The notes beneath the pieces are model-generated. The model was given only the letters and a program-made list of their open reading frames with translations. It had not been told where the DNA came from and ran no database searches. DNA of 64,000 nt. Origin: Campylobacter taeniopygiae. Lineage in GTDB: Bacteria; Campylobacterota; Campylobacteria; Campylobacterales; Campylobacteraceae. Of the stretch, positions 1 through 9,329 are shown one piece after another. The position numbers were made by a program, and so were the translations under genes. How positions within the stretch are numbered: the first letter of the stretch is position 1; each line of letters begins with the position of its first letter. Where the stretch lies: contig NZ_NXLY01000010.1 of assembly GCF_005406225.1 (NCBI RefSeq), forward strand, positions 1 through 64,000, in the 5' to 3' direction.

Positions 1-103
1 ACTCCTTGATCCTAGAATCCCCGCTATTAATCGTTATAATTTTCCAGAAGAACTTAGAGCTAAGATAAGAGCTTATGCTAAAGAACATGGTATTAAAGAG
101 TAA
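1..103 (+). CDS. 3' end of a paralogue of the 178-1470 protein (partial)
   Basis: The reading frame enters from the left edge (first full codon at base 2) and stops at 101-103. Its 33 visible residues match the last 33 residues of the next gene essentially exactly (LLDPRIPAINRYNF... ending HGIKE), with only a few silent DNA differences. This is therefore the tail of a tandem duplicate. Function is unknown. The length of the full copy lies outside the window. Confidence 0.85.
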   Translation, partial: LLDPRIPAINRYNFPEELRAKIRAYAKEHGIKE

Positions 104-166
104 ATGAATTTCATAGGCAGATTAGCCACCACCATAATCATGGAAAATGGTTTATATATAGGATGA
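104..166 (+). other. Twenty-codon ORF between the tandem paralogues
   Basis: An ATG lies directly after the stop of the upstream paralogue (TAA-ATG) and opens a 20-residue frame beginning MNFIGRLATT and ending at a TGA at 164-166. It has no clear ribosome binding site of its own. It may be a remnant of a gene lost when the tandem copy formed, or just a linker. I list it because it fills the whole gap between the two copies. Confidence 0.2.
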
Positions 167-177
167 AAGGATAGAAA

Positions 178-1470
178 ATGAGTGAAACTTACGAGATTTA
201 TACTTCTAACGGGTTGATAATAGAAGTTGATAAAAATACAAATCAAATTATATTTGATGAAAGAGAGGATGGGCGTGAAGTAGGCAAATACACCCAAGAA
301 TATTCCAAAGCCCTTTTTGAAGCTCATAACATTAAACAAAATTCCCCCTATATCAACTATCAACCTCAATACCTAGATCCTGAATTTCATACAGGAGAGA
401 GATCTACTTTGCTTGAATTTAAAGATTGGCAAAAGATTTATTTAAAAGATCCTATTAAAGGAGCTATTGCTCCTTGGACTAAAGCAGAAAAAGCTTATTA
501 TAATTCACTAAAAACTAAAAAAGAAAGATATAAATATTTAGTGATTAGAAGTGGTATAAGAAGTGTTGTTATAGATATACCTTATGATGCTATAGGAGCT
601 GTGGATGAAAAAGGAAATGTAGATCCTAAATATGAAGAATTGTATAGAAAAGTAGATGATAATAAAAATAGTTTAAGATCAAGTTTATTTCACAATGAAT
701 GGGGTATGGCAGCAGGTATATTGGGTGATTATAAATATCTAGCCAATGATATGTCTCAAAATGGTTTTAATGCAAGATTTATTCAAGCAACCATACTTTA
801 TATACAACTAAGTGGAGGAAGTAGCATACTGGATAAACCTAATTTATTAGGTGCGATTTATGGTTATGCAGATATTGCAGTAGGCAGTGGTTTAGTAGGA
901 GTGCATAGAAATGCTTTAAGAGAACAAGAAATTAAAACTTTGGCTAAGACTTTAAAGCCTGATGAATTTGGTATGCTTCCTTTTATAGATGAGATTATGG
1001 GAGTGGATTGGATCATTGATTATAACAAGTATAGAATTGCTCGCGATGAATTTGGAGATATATATAAAGCCTTAAGAAGTGATGTGGTTGAGGGTAAAAT
1101 AAAAGATCCAAGAGATATAGATTCTACTTATGAAAGCAGAAGGAAATTTGATCATTATAGGGGAGGATATTATAATGGCATGGTAAATGCTTATGGTTAT
1201 GATATCCCAAATGATTGGAGTGAAGAAAGAGCGCAATTAAAAATAGACTCTATGATTTTAACTGCCAAACTAGCAGCCCTAACCCCTCCTCAAGGTTATC
1301 CTAATGCCCCTTATTATTTTACCCCTGAAAACCTAGAATGGTATTATAAAAGACATAAGCTTGATAAACTCCTTGATCCAAGAATCCCTGCTATTAATCG
1401 TTATAATTTTCCAGAAGAACTTAGAGCTAAGATAAGAGCTTATGCTAAAGAACATGGGATTAAAGAATAG
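178..1470 (+). CDS. Unrecognised 430-residue protein, second of two tandem copies
   Basis: An intact ORF starting at ATG 178, preceded by a GGATAG-type ribosome binding site. I do not recognise the family. The protein is soluble-looking, rich in charged residues and tyrosine, with no signal peptide; a Gly/Ala/Ile-rich stretch around residues 200-250 is its most hydrophobic part. The upstream gene ends in the same 33 residues, so this is a recent tandem duplication. It runs convergently toward dnaB, 41 bases away. Because similar duplicated, unclassified genes accompany the T6SS accessory region in this window, a secretion-associated role is possible, but nothing in the sequence proves it. Confidence 0.75.
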   Translation: MSETYEIYTSNGLIIEVDKNTNQIIFDEREDGREVGKYTQEYSKALFEAHNIKQNSPYINYQPQYLDPEFHTGERSTLLEFKDWQKIYLKDPIKGAIAPWTKAEKAYYNSLKTKKERYKYLVIRSGIRSVVIDIPYDAIGAVDEKGNVDPKYEELYRKVDDNKNSLRSSLFHNEWGMAAGILGDYKYLANDMSQNGFNARFIQATILYIQLSGGSSILDKPNLLGAIYGYADIAVGSGLVGVHRNALREQEIKTLAKTLKPDEFGMLPFIDEIMGVDWIIDYNKYRIARDEFGDIYKALRSDVVEGKIKDPRDIDSTYESRRKFDHYRGGYYNGMVNAYGYDIPNDWSEERAQLKIDSMILTAKLAALTPPQGYPNAPYYFTPENLEWYYKRHKLDKLLDPRIPAINRYNFPEELRAKIRAYAKEHGIKE

Positions 1471-1511
1471 CACATAAAAGCTGAAAAAATATATTATGAT
1501 TAAATTTTTAT

Positions 1512-2882
1512 TTATCCTTGAAATTCTGTGCTTTCAAATTTGGGTTTATCTGTAAAACATGATTTTTCTTTTAAAAATAAAACCTCGATGGTTCCAACTG
1601 GACCATTTCTATTTTTACCGACTAAAATTTCAGCATTTTCCTGCATAGGATTGCGTATAAAAGTACTTTTGTATTCTTTACCTTCTGCTTTAGCTTTATT
1701 TTCTCGTTCTTTTTCCTCTTGTTCTCGATAAACTTCATCTCTATAAACAAATAAAATTGTATCTGCATCTTGTTCTATCGCCCCACTCTCACGCAAATCA
1801 CTCATCATCGGACGTTTATTGGCACGTTGTTCTAAAGAGCGGTTTAATTGAGAAAGTGCAATGATAGGCATATTTAATTCCCTAGCTAAAAGCTTAAGCC
1901 CTCTTGAAATTTCACTCACTTGTAAATGTCTATCGTTAAAATTTGAATTACTCATCATAAGTCCGATATAATCAATCACGCAAAGTTTTATGCTTTCCTC
2001 TTGTGCTTTTAGACGTCTTAAAATAGCCCTAACATCTGTTATTGTAGCATAGCCACTATCATATATAAAAAGCTTTTTCTTAGAATACAAATTGCAAGCA
2101 TCCCCTATTCTTTCCCACTCATCATCATTAAGATCGGCAGTGAGAATTTTTTGCAAAGGAATTGAAGTTTTTGCCGATAAAAGTCTTTGCATGATTTGAG
2201 TTGCAGGCATTTCCAAAGAAAACATAACCACGCCTTGATCTTGTTTTAAAACTTGATCGATAAAATTTAAACATAGGGTTGTTTTTCCCATACCAGGACG
2301 TGCAGCAATGATAATAAGTTCACCATCTTTAAAACCTTTAGTCATATGATTTAGATCTTCAAAACCAGTATCTAAACCTATAACGGTTTTATTTTCAAGA
2401 GTTTTTTGCTTTTTAAATTCCTCTATAAGCTCCTCTAAAACGAGTTCTATACCCTTAATATCGTTTGTATTGATACGATTAGTTAAGTTAAAAATTTCTT
2501 TACTTATTTCATCTGAAATTTCACTTACAGCACGATTTTCATTGATGCGAGTTGGCAGAAGATGTGCAAAACTTAAAAGCTGTCTTTTGATGGATTTTTC
2601 ACGAAGTTCATTAACATAAGCAGCTAAATCAATCATTGAAGGCGTAGCTATAACTTCATTTAAAATTTGCTCGTCTAGTTTTTTGTGTTTCTTTAAAAAA
2701 CTTATAGATATAGGTTCTCCAGAATTTGCACAAGCAATAATAGCCTTAAAGATATCTTGATGAGCCTTAAGACTAAAATCTTTAGGTTCAATATCTCCTG
2801 CTATGCTTGAATAAGCATCTTCACTCATAATGCAACTGCTTAAAATCGCACGTTCTAGATCCAAATCAAAATGTTCTTGCAA
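1512..2882 (-). CDS. dnaB: Replicative DNA helicase DnaB
   Basis: A 456-residue replicative helicase. It unwinds the duplex ahead of the replication fork as a homohexamer and recruits primase. The N-terminal DnaB domain (about residues 5-105) is followed by a linker and the RecA-like DnaB_C domain, with Walker A RPGMGKTT near 195-202 and Walker B CVIDYIGLM near 301-309, then the SQLNRSLEQR and DLRESGAIEQDAD signatures. The length is normal for the family, so no intein is present. It lies downstream of the MATE gene on the same strand with a 65-base gap. Confidence 0.97.
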   Translation of the reverse strand: MQEHFDLDLERAILSSCIMSEDAYSSIAGDIEPKDFSLKAHQDIFKAIIACANSGEPISISFLKKHKKLDEQILNEVIATPSMIDLAAYVNELREKSIKRQLLSFAHLLPTRINENRAVSEISDEISKEIFNLTNRINTNDIKGIELVLEELIEEFKKQKTLENKTVIGLDTGFEDLNHMTKGFKDGELIIIAARPGMGKTTLCLNFIDQVLKQDQGVVMFSLEMPATQIMQRLLSAKTSIPLQKILTADLNDDEWERIGDACNLYSKKKLFIYDSGYATITDVRAILRRLKAQEESIKLCVIDYIGLMMSNSNFNDRHLQVSEISRGLKLLARELNMPIIALSQLNRSLEQRANKRPMMSDLRESGAIEQDADTILFVYRDEVYREQEEKERENKAKAEGKEYKSTFIRNPMQENAEILVGKNRNGPVGTIEVLFLKEKSCFTDKPKFESTEFQG

Positions 2883-2947
2883 TTTTTTTCCTTATAAAAC
2901 TCTTTTTTAAAATTCTAGCAAAAAGAGCTTAAAAAGCGAATTTATTT

Positions 2948-4267
2948 TTATATATTGAAACTTTTTTTCAATAAAACAACAGCCAAAATTACTACACAAA
3001 ATTCCGCAAACAAAGGAGTAAGCCAAACTCCTTTTAAGCCAATAAAATAGGACAAAAGGAAAAGGAAAAATAAAGGAACGAATAAATTTTGACTTAAGCT
3101 TAAAATCAAAGAAAAACTAGGTTTATTAAAAGCCGTTAAAAAAGAATTACTCAATACATTAAACCAAGCAAAAATATAATTTAAAGAAAAAAGAATCAAG
3201 GCTAAATAAACAAAATTTAAAAAATCTTGATCATGATCTTTTATAAAAAATCCTATTAAATTTTCACCTAATACATAGATAAAAAATAAAACAAAAATCG
3301 AAAAAACAAATCCAGATAAAAATATAATTTTTAAAAAAGATTTAATACGATGAAAATCTTTTTTAGCGTAATTATAGCTTAAAGCCGGTTGCATGGCATC
3401 TGCCATAGCAATAATAAGCATCATGATAAAAGTATCAATATAAACTATAATAGAAAATCCAGCCACAGCTTTAACATCAGCTATTTTAAGCAAAACAAAA
3501 TTTGCAAAAACACCATATAAAGAGCCCGAAACATTGTTAAAAAATTCACTGCTGCCATTATAAAGAATATTTTTAAAAATTTTAAAATTTATATAAGGAA
3601 AAGAAAATCTAAGCTCTAAATTTTGAAATAAAAAAGGGAAAATTCCAAAAATTCCACCCAAGGTCAAACCCAAACAAGTCGCAAGAGCAGCTGAAAACAA
3701 TCCCCAACCTAAAATAACTATAAAAATATAATCAAATAAAATATTACTTAGAGCAATGATAATATTAATGATCATACTATAAGTGGTTTTGCCACAAATT
3801 CGTAAATAATTATCCAAAGCAAAAGAAAGCATAGTGATGGGTGCAAATAAAGCAAAAACCATCATACATTCTTTCGCCATGGCTTTAATCTCTAAGCTAA
3901 CATTTAAAAAATCAATCAAAATAGGTGCTAAAAGATATTCTAAAATTCCAACCAAACAAGAAAAGAAAAAGATAATCACCAAGCTAGAGCTAAAAATTTT
4001 TTCAGCCAATTTTTTCTTACCAAGTCCTAATTTCATCGCGATTTGCACCGAAGATCCTATCGCAATAGTGTCAGATAGTGCAAAAGACATCATAATAAAA
4101 GGCATGATCAAGGCTAAAGCTGCTAAAGCATCACTGCCTAAATATCTGCCCACAAAAATTCCATCAACAATATAATAAAGTGAAATAAAAGCCATGCTGA
4201 TCATATTAGGCAAGGCACACTTTATAAAAAGTTTAAAAGGGTTTAAAGTGCTAAAAATATTTGACAT
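2948..4267 (-). CDS. MATE-family multidrug/cation antiporter
   Basis: A 439-residue integral inner-membrane protein with about 12 hydrophobic segments. The N-terminal region (NPFKLFIKCALPNMISM, then VDGIFVGRYLG) is typical of the MATE family, and the two halves resemble each other as in MATE exporters. Such proteins expel cationic compounds using a Na+ or H+ gradient. The substrate cannot be predicted. I remember a MATE gene beside dnaB in C. jejuni (Cj0560), and the context here agrees. A gap of about 180 bases separates it from the upstream oxidoreductase. Confidence 0.9.
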   Translation of the reverse strand: MSNIFSTLNPFKLFIKCALPNMISMAFISLYYIVDGIFVGRYLGSDALAALALIMPFIMMSFALSDTIAIGSSVQIAMKLGLGKKKLAEKIFSSSLVIIFFFSCLVGILEYLLAPILIDFLNVSLEIKAMAKECMMVFALFAPITMLSFALDNYLRICGKTTYSMIINIIIALSNILFDYIFIVILGWGLFSAALATCLGLTLGGIFGIFPFLFQNLELRFSFPYINFKIFKNILYNGSSEFFNNVSGSLYGVFANFVLLKIADVKAVAGFSIIVYIDTFIMMLIIAMADAMQPALSYNYAKKDFHRIKSFLKIIFLSGFVFSIFVLFFIYVLGENLIGFFIKDHDQDFLNFVYLALILFSLNYIFAWFNVLSNSFLTAFNKPSFSLILSLSQNLFVPLFFLFLLSYFIGLKGVWLTPLFAEFCVVILAVVLLKKSFNI

Positions 4268-4450
4268 TACTTATCCTTAAAAAATTTTTCAATAAAAAAA
4301 TATTTTCAAAGACGCTAATAAAATGCCAAAACTCCTAACATGTAAGAATTTAAATAGAAAATTTTAGTTGCAAGTTTATTGATTTTAGTTTTATTTTGCA
4401 TAGTAATTTCTAGAAAATTTCTTAAAAATTTAGCCTATAAAGGCTAAATT

Positions 4451-5386
4451 TTATAAAATAGAAAGAATTTTTGCAGCATCATTAAGTCCTGTGATAATAC
4501 TTGCTCCATTTTTTGTTGCAATATCTCCTGCTACAAATATTCCTTTAACATTACTTTCTTTATTTTCATCCATCAAAGGAATACCTTTATCATCAACTTC
4601 AATACCGCATTTTTGTAAAAAATCCACCGGAGTTGATCCGCCAATAGCATAAATAATTCTATCGTAAATTTCGCTTGTTGAGTCATTGAAATTAACTTTA
4701 GCTTTACCATTTTCATCCTCAACGGCTTCGATATCAATACCAAGTTTTAAATTGACTTTTCCGCTATTTCCAGCTTCAGTTATGTCTTTAAGGTTGATAT
4801 CATTCAATCTTGTAAATTCTTTTTTACGATAGCAAAGACTTACATTATTTGTTTTTGCTAGATCTACAGCGTATTCAGCGGCAGAATTTCCTCCACCTAT
4901 AACAAGAATTTTTTCATTTCCCAAAACTGAATTTGCATTAAAATTAATAATTTTAGTTAAAGTCATAGGGAGTTTATAATCTGGCTTGTTTGGTTTTCCC
5001 ATTCTACCAATTGCTACAATGATATTTTTGCATTCATAAGTTTCTTTAGCCGTGCTTACTAAAAAAAGATTATTTTCCTGTTTTACACTTTCAACTTCTG
5101 AACCAAATTCAACTTCTATATTGTATTGTTTTAAAATATTTTCAAACATTTCTATCGTGCTTTCTTTTGTGCCATCCTCAAAAGGGATATTTCCATAATT
5201 TGTACCTTCACATCCCTTATAAACTTTATCTACCCTTTTACCTTCTTTGTAAAATTGCACCAAAGTTTGACAAATATTGTTTGTTTTTTCTAAAATCAAA
5301 ACTTCTTTATTTTTTAATTTTGCCTCAACTGCACATGCTATGCCAGTCGGCCCCGCACCAATAACAATTAAGTCTATTTTTTTCAT
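4451..5386 (-). CDS. FAD/NAD(P)-dependent oxidoreductase, thioredoxin-reductase-like fold
   Basis: A 311-residue flavoprotein. An N-terminal FAD-binding motif VIGAGPTG lies at about residues 8-15, a second dinucleotide motif VIGGGNSAAEYA at about 162-173, and the C-terminal FAD-contact motif VKGIFVAGDIA near 280. The architecture is that of thioredoxin reductase and YpdA-like proteins, but no CxxC redox pair sits between the two nucleotide motifs, so it is not a classical thioredoxin reductase. The substrate is unknown. I recall the equivalent as Cj0559 in C. jejuni. It is transcribed alone, with AT-rich gaps on both sides. Confidence 0.88.
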   Translation of the reverse strand: MKKIDLIVIGAGPTGIACAVEAKLKNKEVLILEKTNNICQTLVQFYKEGKRVDKVYKGCEGTNYGNIPFEDGTKESTIEMFENILKQYNIEVEFGSEVESVKQENNLFLVSTAKETYECKNIIVAIGRMGKPNKPDYKLPMTLTKIINFNANSVLGNEKILVIGGGNSAAEYAVDLAKTNNVSLCYRKKEFTRLNDINLKDITEAGNSGKVNLKLGIDIEAVEDENGKAKVNFNDSTSEIYDRIIYAIGGSTPVDFLQKCGIEVDDKGIPLMDENKESNVKGIFVAGDIATKNGASIITGLNDAAKILSIL

Positions 5387-5534
5387 CTTTTACCCTTTAA
5401 TATTTATTTTTAACATAATGTATCAATTTTTTTTAAATAAAAAAATAAAAATACAATAAAAATCATCATTATTTAAAAAATATTTTACTTTTTGTTTAGA
5501 ATTTTCCCAAGTAAAATATTTTCTTAAAAAAATA

Positions 5535-6539
5535 TTATTTTAATTTGACATCTAAAGCAAGTAAAGCAAAGCTTCCAAGCCAATGAGACCCCAAATAATC
5601 CTCCTCTATATGTGCTATGGCTTCATTAAAATGATCTGTGGCATTTTTTCTTAAAATATTTTTTAAGTCTTCATCGCAAAAATTAGATAAGATTTTTAAA
5701 CACCAAGAACGGCTTAAGTTAAGCCCATCCAAATGTGCAATTTTCCCATCAGTTCTATCGCTAACTCTTACAGGATTAAATAAGGTTTCTGGTTTTTTTT
5801 CATTTAATTTTGGTAAATATTTTTTAAAGAAGATTTTAAATTCATCTTCAGGCAAAACAGCACTCAAAAGCACAGCCTCCATTAAAACCGGTGATAAAAA
5901 CTCATCTCCACAAGGTTCTAAAGTTTGCATATTTTCATCATTTAAAAACCATCTTCTAGCACTTTGTATAATGCATTGTTCTAGTTCTTGATCATTTTTA
6001 AATCTTGCAAATTCTAAAGCAAAATATAAGGCAAAAGAGCTATTAAAATGCGTTCCTACGCGGATTGGGTAATCCATTTTAGGTAAAAATTCTTTAAATT
6101 CTTTTACAAAAAAATCTGCAATTTTATCTAAATTTTCAGCCCATATTTTCGCATCTTGATTTTCTTTAGCTAATAAATTAAGCTCTAGGGCTAATTTTAA
6201 AAACCATCCCCATCCATAAGGTCTTTCAAAGCCTTTATGGGCTGGATTTTCTAAATATTTTAATTCACCTTCTGCCTTTTCTTTGCTAAATTGAGAATTT
6301 AAAGCCTTAGTAATTTCATCAACGGGAGCAAAATTAGCAAAATTTCTTAAAATTTTAACCAAAAGCCAATGAGAATGCACACTAGAATGCCAATCATAAG
6401 ATCCATAAAATATAGGATACATTTGCTTAGGAATTTTTACATCATCAAGATCGTTAAAAGAATGAGTTATTTTGTTTGGTAACTCTTTAAAAATATTTTC
6501 CAAAGCTATAGCGCTAAACTGTTTAATAAATTCTTCCAT
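5535..6539 (-). CDS. DUF2891 family protein
   Basis: A 334-residue soluble protein of the DUF2891 family, recognised by the motif YDWHSSVHSHW near residues 48-58 and later GTHFNSSFAL and SRSWCL. The conserved His/Trp-rich segments and the all-helical look suggest a six-hairpin-type enzyme, but the activity is unknown. It is the last gene of a compact leftward operon with two predicted permease genes: only 9 bases separate it from the DUF979 gene, whose own start overlaps the DUF969 gene. A role in handling a transported substrate is inferred from this arrangement. Confidence 0.85.
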   Translation of the reverse strand: MEEFIKQFSAIALENIFKELPNKITHSFNDLDDVKIPKQMYPIFYGSYDWHSSVHSHWLLVKILRNFANFAPVDEITKALNSQFSKEKAEGELKYLENPAHKGFERPYGWGWFLKLALELNLLAKENQDAKIWAENLDKIADFFVKEFKEFLPKMDYPIRVGTHFNSSFALYFALEFARFKNDQELEQCIIQSARRWFLNDENMQTLEPCGDEFLSPVLMEAVLLSAVLPEDEFKIFFKKYLPKLNEKKPETLFNPVRVSDRTDGKIAHLDGLNLSRSWCLKILSNFCDEDLKNILRKNATDHFNEAIAHIEEDYLGSHWLGSFALLALDVKLK

Positions 6540-6548
6540 ATTTTCTCC

Positions 6549-7502
6549 TTAAAAATTAAAAGCTAAAAAGTACATTAAAAAAATATTAGCCACTAATAAA
6601 AGCAATCCCGATAAAAATTGTGCCCTGATAACTCCATTTTTACTATCTAGCTCCAAAAGCACAGCTGGAACGGTATTGAAATTAGCTGCCATAGGCGTCA
6701 TTAAAGTTCCGCAAAACCCGCTAAGCATACCTATGGCTCCGACTATAGCAGGATTAGCATGCATATTTGAAATCAAAACAGGCAAAGCAATAGCAGCACT
6801 GATCACAGGAAAGGCAGCAAAAGCATTTCCCATAATCATAGTCAAAAGAGCCATACAGATACAATAAACCGCTACTGCCATAAAACTATTGTTTAAAGAA
6901 ATGTAATTTGACAATAACTTTTCAACCTCGTTACCCATCCCAGTGGAAACAAAAATAACTCCAAGGGTTGCTAAAATTTGAGGCAATAAAGCAGCCCAGC
7001 TTATATTATCCATAGTATGCGTTGCATCTTTTATCGCCTTTTTAGCAGAGGCTTTAAACATAAAACACGCCAAAATAAAAGAAAATACAATAGCTAAAAT
7101 TAAGGAAATTAAAGTAGCGTTTTTAGCCTCAAAAAAACTACAATAAGGAAGTAAAAAAGTTCCTGCAAGAGTTATAAGAGGAACCAATAAAGCAGGAATA
7201 AAAAGCTTGTGTTTGTAAATTTGAGCGCTTTGAATTTCGTATTCTTTTTCTTTGGCTGTTACTTCAATTTTTTCAGGTTTTAACCAATTTAATCCTGCAA
7301 TTATGGCAAGTAAAATAACAATACAACCTATAATAAAATCAGACAAGACATTTGCAAGTAAGAAAGTTGCACTATAACTTGTCCAAAACACCCCACCGCT
7401 TAATCTAGCCCTTAGTGTCTTTTTTTGATTTAAAAAATTAAGAATTCCAAAAATTAAAAATAAAAATCCTACTATATAATACAATAAATCAAGAGTGATC
7501 AT
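6549..7502 (-). CDS. DUF979 membrane protein (permease-like subunit)
   Basis: A 317-residue protein with about 9-10 predicted membrane segments, starting MITLDLLYYIVGF. The family is DUF979, almost always paired with DUF969 as here. Conserved Gly/Pro-rich segments such as GMLSGFCGTLMTPMAANFN near residues 258-276 look like ion-transporter re-entrant loops. The start overlaps the end of the DUF969 gene by 14 bases, so the two are translationally coupled. Together they are probably the two halves of a transporter. The substrate is unknown. Confidence 0.88.
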   Translation of the reverse strand: MITLDLLYYIVGFLFLIFGILNFLNQKKTLRARLSGGVFWTSYSATFLLANVLSDFIIGCIVILLAIIAGLNWLKPEKIEVTAKEKEYEIQSAQIYKHKLFIPALLVPLITLAGTFLLPYCSFFEAKNATLISLILAIVFSFILACFMFKASAKKAIKDATHTMDNISWAALLPQILATLGVIFVSTGMGNEVEKLLSNYISLNNSFMAVAVYCICMALLTMIMGNAFAAFPVISAAIALPVLISNMHANPAIVGAIGMLSGFCGTLMTPMAANFNTVPAVLLELDSKNGVIRAQFLSGLLLLVANIFLMYFLAFNF

Positions 7503-8178
7503 TACCTACTCCATACGTTTTCTTTAATCTTTTATCAAGTAAATACAATCTAAAACAATGAATAATGAGAGCTAAAATTCCACTCGGTATAGCCCAAATA
7601 GACAGATCAACAGGACTAACTGAAATATTATTACTTGCAAAAAAAGCTTGTATAAATAAAATAGAATGCACAGCTATAAAAATATCTTCTCCAAAAAAGA
7701 CGGCGACATTATCAGTAGCGGCTGAATAAGCTTTGATTTTTTGGCTATCTTTGCGAGTGAGATTTTTAAATTTAAGTTTCGCAGCCGCTTCAGCCATAGG
7801 TGCTATTAAAGGCTTTATCATCTGTGCATGTCCGCCTAACGATAACAATCCAAGCGCTGCAGTGATTTGTCTAAAAATAAAATATCCCATCAGTATTTTT
7901 CCTGTGCTAGCACCTTTGATTTTTGAAATCAAATTTTTTGCTTGTTCTTTTAAGCCTTTGTGTTCTAAAACAGCCAATAAAGGCAATATTAACCAAATAA
8001 TTGCCACATAACGATTATTTACAAAAGAATGGCCTATATCGCTAATGATTTTTACAAAATCAAATTTGGCCACAATTCCTGCATAAATTCCTACAAAAGT
8101 AACAACCAAAAAAGGATTTATCTTTATCGCAAAACCCAAAATAATCAAAGGAATAGAAGCAAGTAATAACCAATCCAT
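7489..8178 (-). CDS. DUF969 membrane protein (permease-like subunit)
   Basis: A 229-residue membrane protein with about six hydrophobic helices, of the DUF969 family. It is the first gene of the leftward DUF969-DUF979-DUF2891 operon. A conserved central stretch contains GLLSLGGHAQMIKPLIAPMAE, likely part of the transport path. An upstream TTTCTCC on the plus strand gives a ribosome binding site GGAGAAA on the coding strand. Function as a transporter half is inferred from hydrophobicity and pairing only. Confidence 0.86.
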   Translation of the reverse strand: MDWLLLASIPLIILGFAIKINPFLVVTFVGIYAGIVAKFDFVKIISDIGHSFVNNRYVAIIWLILPLLAVLEHKGLKEQAKNLISKIKGASTGKILMGYFIFRQITAALGLLSLGGHAQMIKPLIAPMAEAAAKLKFKNLTRKDSQKIKAYSAATDNVAVFFGEDIFIAVHSILFIQAFFASNNISVSPVDLSIWAIPSGILALIIHCFRLYLLDKRLKKTYGVGNDHS

Positions 8179-8243
8179 TATTTTTCTCCAAATATAGAAA
8201 TTAAGAAAATAAAAGGAAAGTTAAATTTTTGGGCAGGTATTTT

Positions 8244-8268
8244 AAGGTGTCTTTATAGATGACACCTT
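8244..8268. terminator. Hairpin between efp and the DUF969 operon
   Basis: A perfect 8-bp inverted repeat, AAGGTGTC / GACACCTT, with a 9-base loop, just after the efp stop codon. There is no clean U-tract on the minus strand (it is followed by AAAATACC), so it may be a weak terminator or an RNA-stabilising end for efp. Confidence 0.5.
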
Positions 8269-8275
8269 AAAAAAA

Positions 8276-8845
8276 TTATTTATTTGCTTTTTCTATATAT
8301 TCACCACGAACTGTATCTACACGAATCACTTCACCTTCTAAAACATGAAAAGGAATTTGCACTACAGCCCCTGTTTCAAGTGTAGCAGGTTTTTTATTTG
8401 AACCTTGAGTATCTCCTTTAAAGTTAGGAGCGGTTTCTACGATTTTAAGTTCAACTACTTGAGGCACTTCTACGCCGATAGCTTTACCATTATGAAAAAG
8501 AACATTTACCATCATACCATCAAGCATCCATTTTTTAGCTTCGCCTACATCCTCATCGCTAATTGCAACTTGTTCATAAGTTTCTGTATCCATAAATTGA
8601 CAATTTTCTCCATCATCATAAAGATACTGCATGGTTTTATCTTCTAAATTTGGAGCCTCACATTTATCTCCAGCGTGAAAAGTTTTTTCAAGAACTTTTC
8701 CATCAATAAAAGATTTAATTTTAATACGAACAAAAGCAGGACCTTTTCCTGGTTTTACATGTTGATATTCTACTATTTTAAAAGGAATTCCATCAATTTC
8801 TATTTTTAATCCCTTTTTTAAATCACCCATTGAATAAGATGCCAT
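8276..8845 (-). CDS. efp: Translation elongation factor P
   Basis: A 189-residue EF-P that relieves ribosome stalling at polyproline stretches. It begins [12 protein letters not shown], and the modification-loop sequence KPGKGPAF at residues 31-38 contains the conserved Lys34 that is lysylated in many bacteria. The three beta-barrel domains are complete, ending in the conserved region [16 protein letters not shown] monocistronic layout with a downstream hairpin is likely. I recall it as Cj0551 in C. jejuni. Confidence 0.97.
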   Translation of the reverse strand: MASYSMGDLKKGLKIEIDGIPFKIVEYQHVKPGKGPAFVRIKIKSFIDGKVLEKTFHAGDKCEAPNLEDKTMQYLYDDGENCQFMDTETYEQVAISDEDVGEAKKWMLDGMMVNVLFHNGKAIGVEVPQVVELKIVETAPNFKGDTQGSNKKPATLETGAVVQIPFHVLEGEVIRVDTVRGEYIEKANK

Positions 8846-8935
8846 AACATTCCTTTTATATTAAAATAAAATATAATTTTAGCAAAAAATGTTTGATATC
8901 GCAATTAAATTTAAGTATTTTTGCGTTAAAATTCG

Positions 8936-9262
8936 GAGCAAAGCATAGCAAATGCTCGCTTCTACTTAAGAAGAGGAAAGTCCGAGCTGCAAAAGACAAA
9001 CATTCCATCTAACGGATGGCTAGGGAAACCTAAGGGACAGTGCAACAGAAAGCAAACTACCATATTTTTATGGAAAAGGTGAAACGGTGGAGTAAGAGCC
9101 CACCAGCGATTTTGGTAACAATTTCGGCTATGTAAACCCAATGTGCAGCAAGAAGGGATGGTTTTAGTCTTTATTTTAACCCTTCGCTTGATTTTGTTTG
9201 CAAAAACAAAACTAGATAAATGAGCATTCTAGACAGAACTCGGCTTATCGCTATGCTTTTAT
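8936..9262 (+). ncRNA. rnpB: RNase P RNA (bacterial type A)
   Basis: The catalytic RNA of RNase P, which matures tRNA 5' ends. The conserved 5' element GAGGAAAGTCCGAGCT is present at about 8972, the AGGGAAACCTAAGGGACAG block near 9023, GAGTAAGAGCCCACCAGCG near 9091, and the 3' element ACAGAACTCGGCTTA near 9234. The terminal helix P1 is visible: AAAGCATAGC at 8940-8949 pairs with GCTATGCTTT at 9250-9259, followed by a T-rich run that probably terminates transcription. The exact ends are estimated from P1. It is transcribed away from efp and toward the T6SS locus. Confidence 0.95.
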
Positions 9263-9329
9263 TTTTATCTTTTAAAAAATTAATCTTAATAAAATCTTTG
9301 CCATAAAGTTTAAAATCTAGTATAAATTT

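Noticed and set aside
4451..5386. Thioredoxin reductase (trxB)
   Set aside because: The redox CxxC pair between the FAD and NAD(P) domains is missing, so it cannot be a classical thioredoxin reductase.
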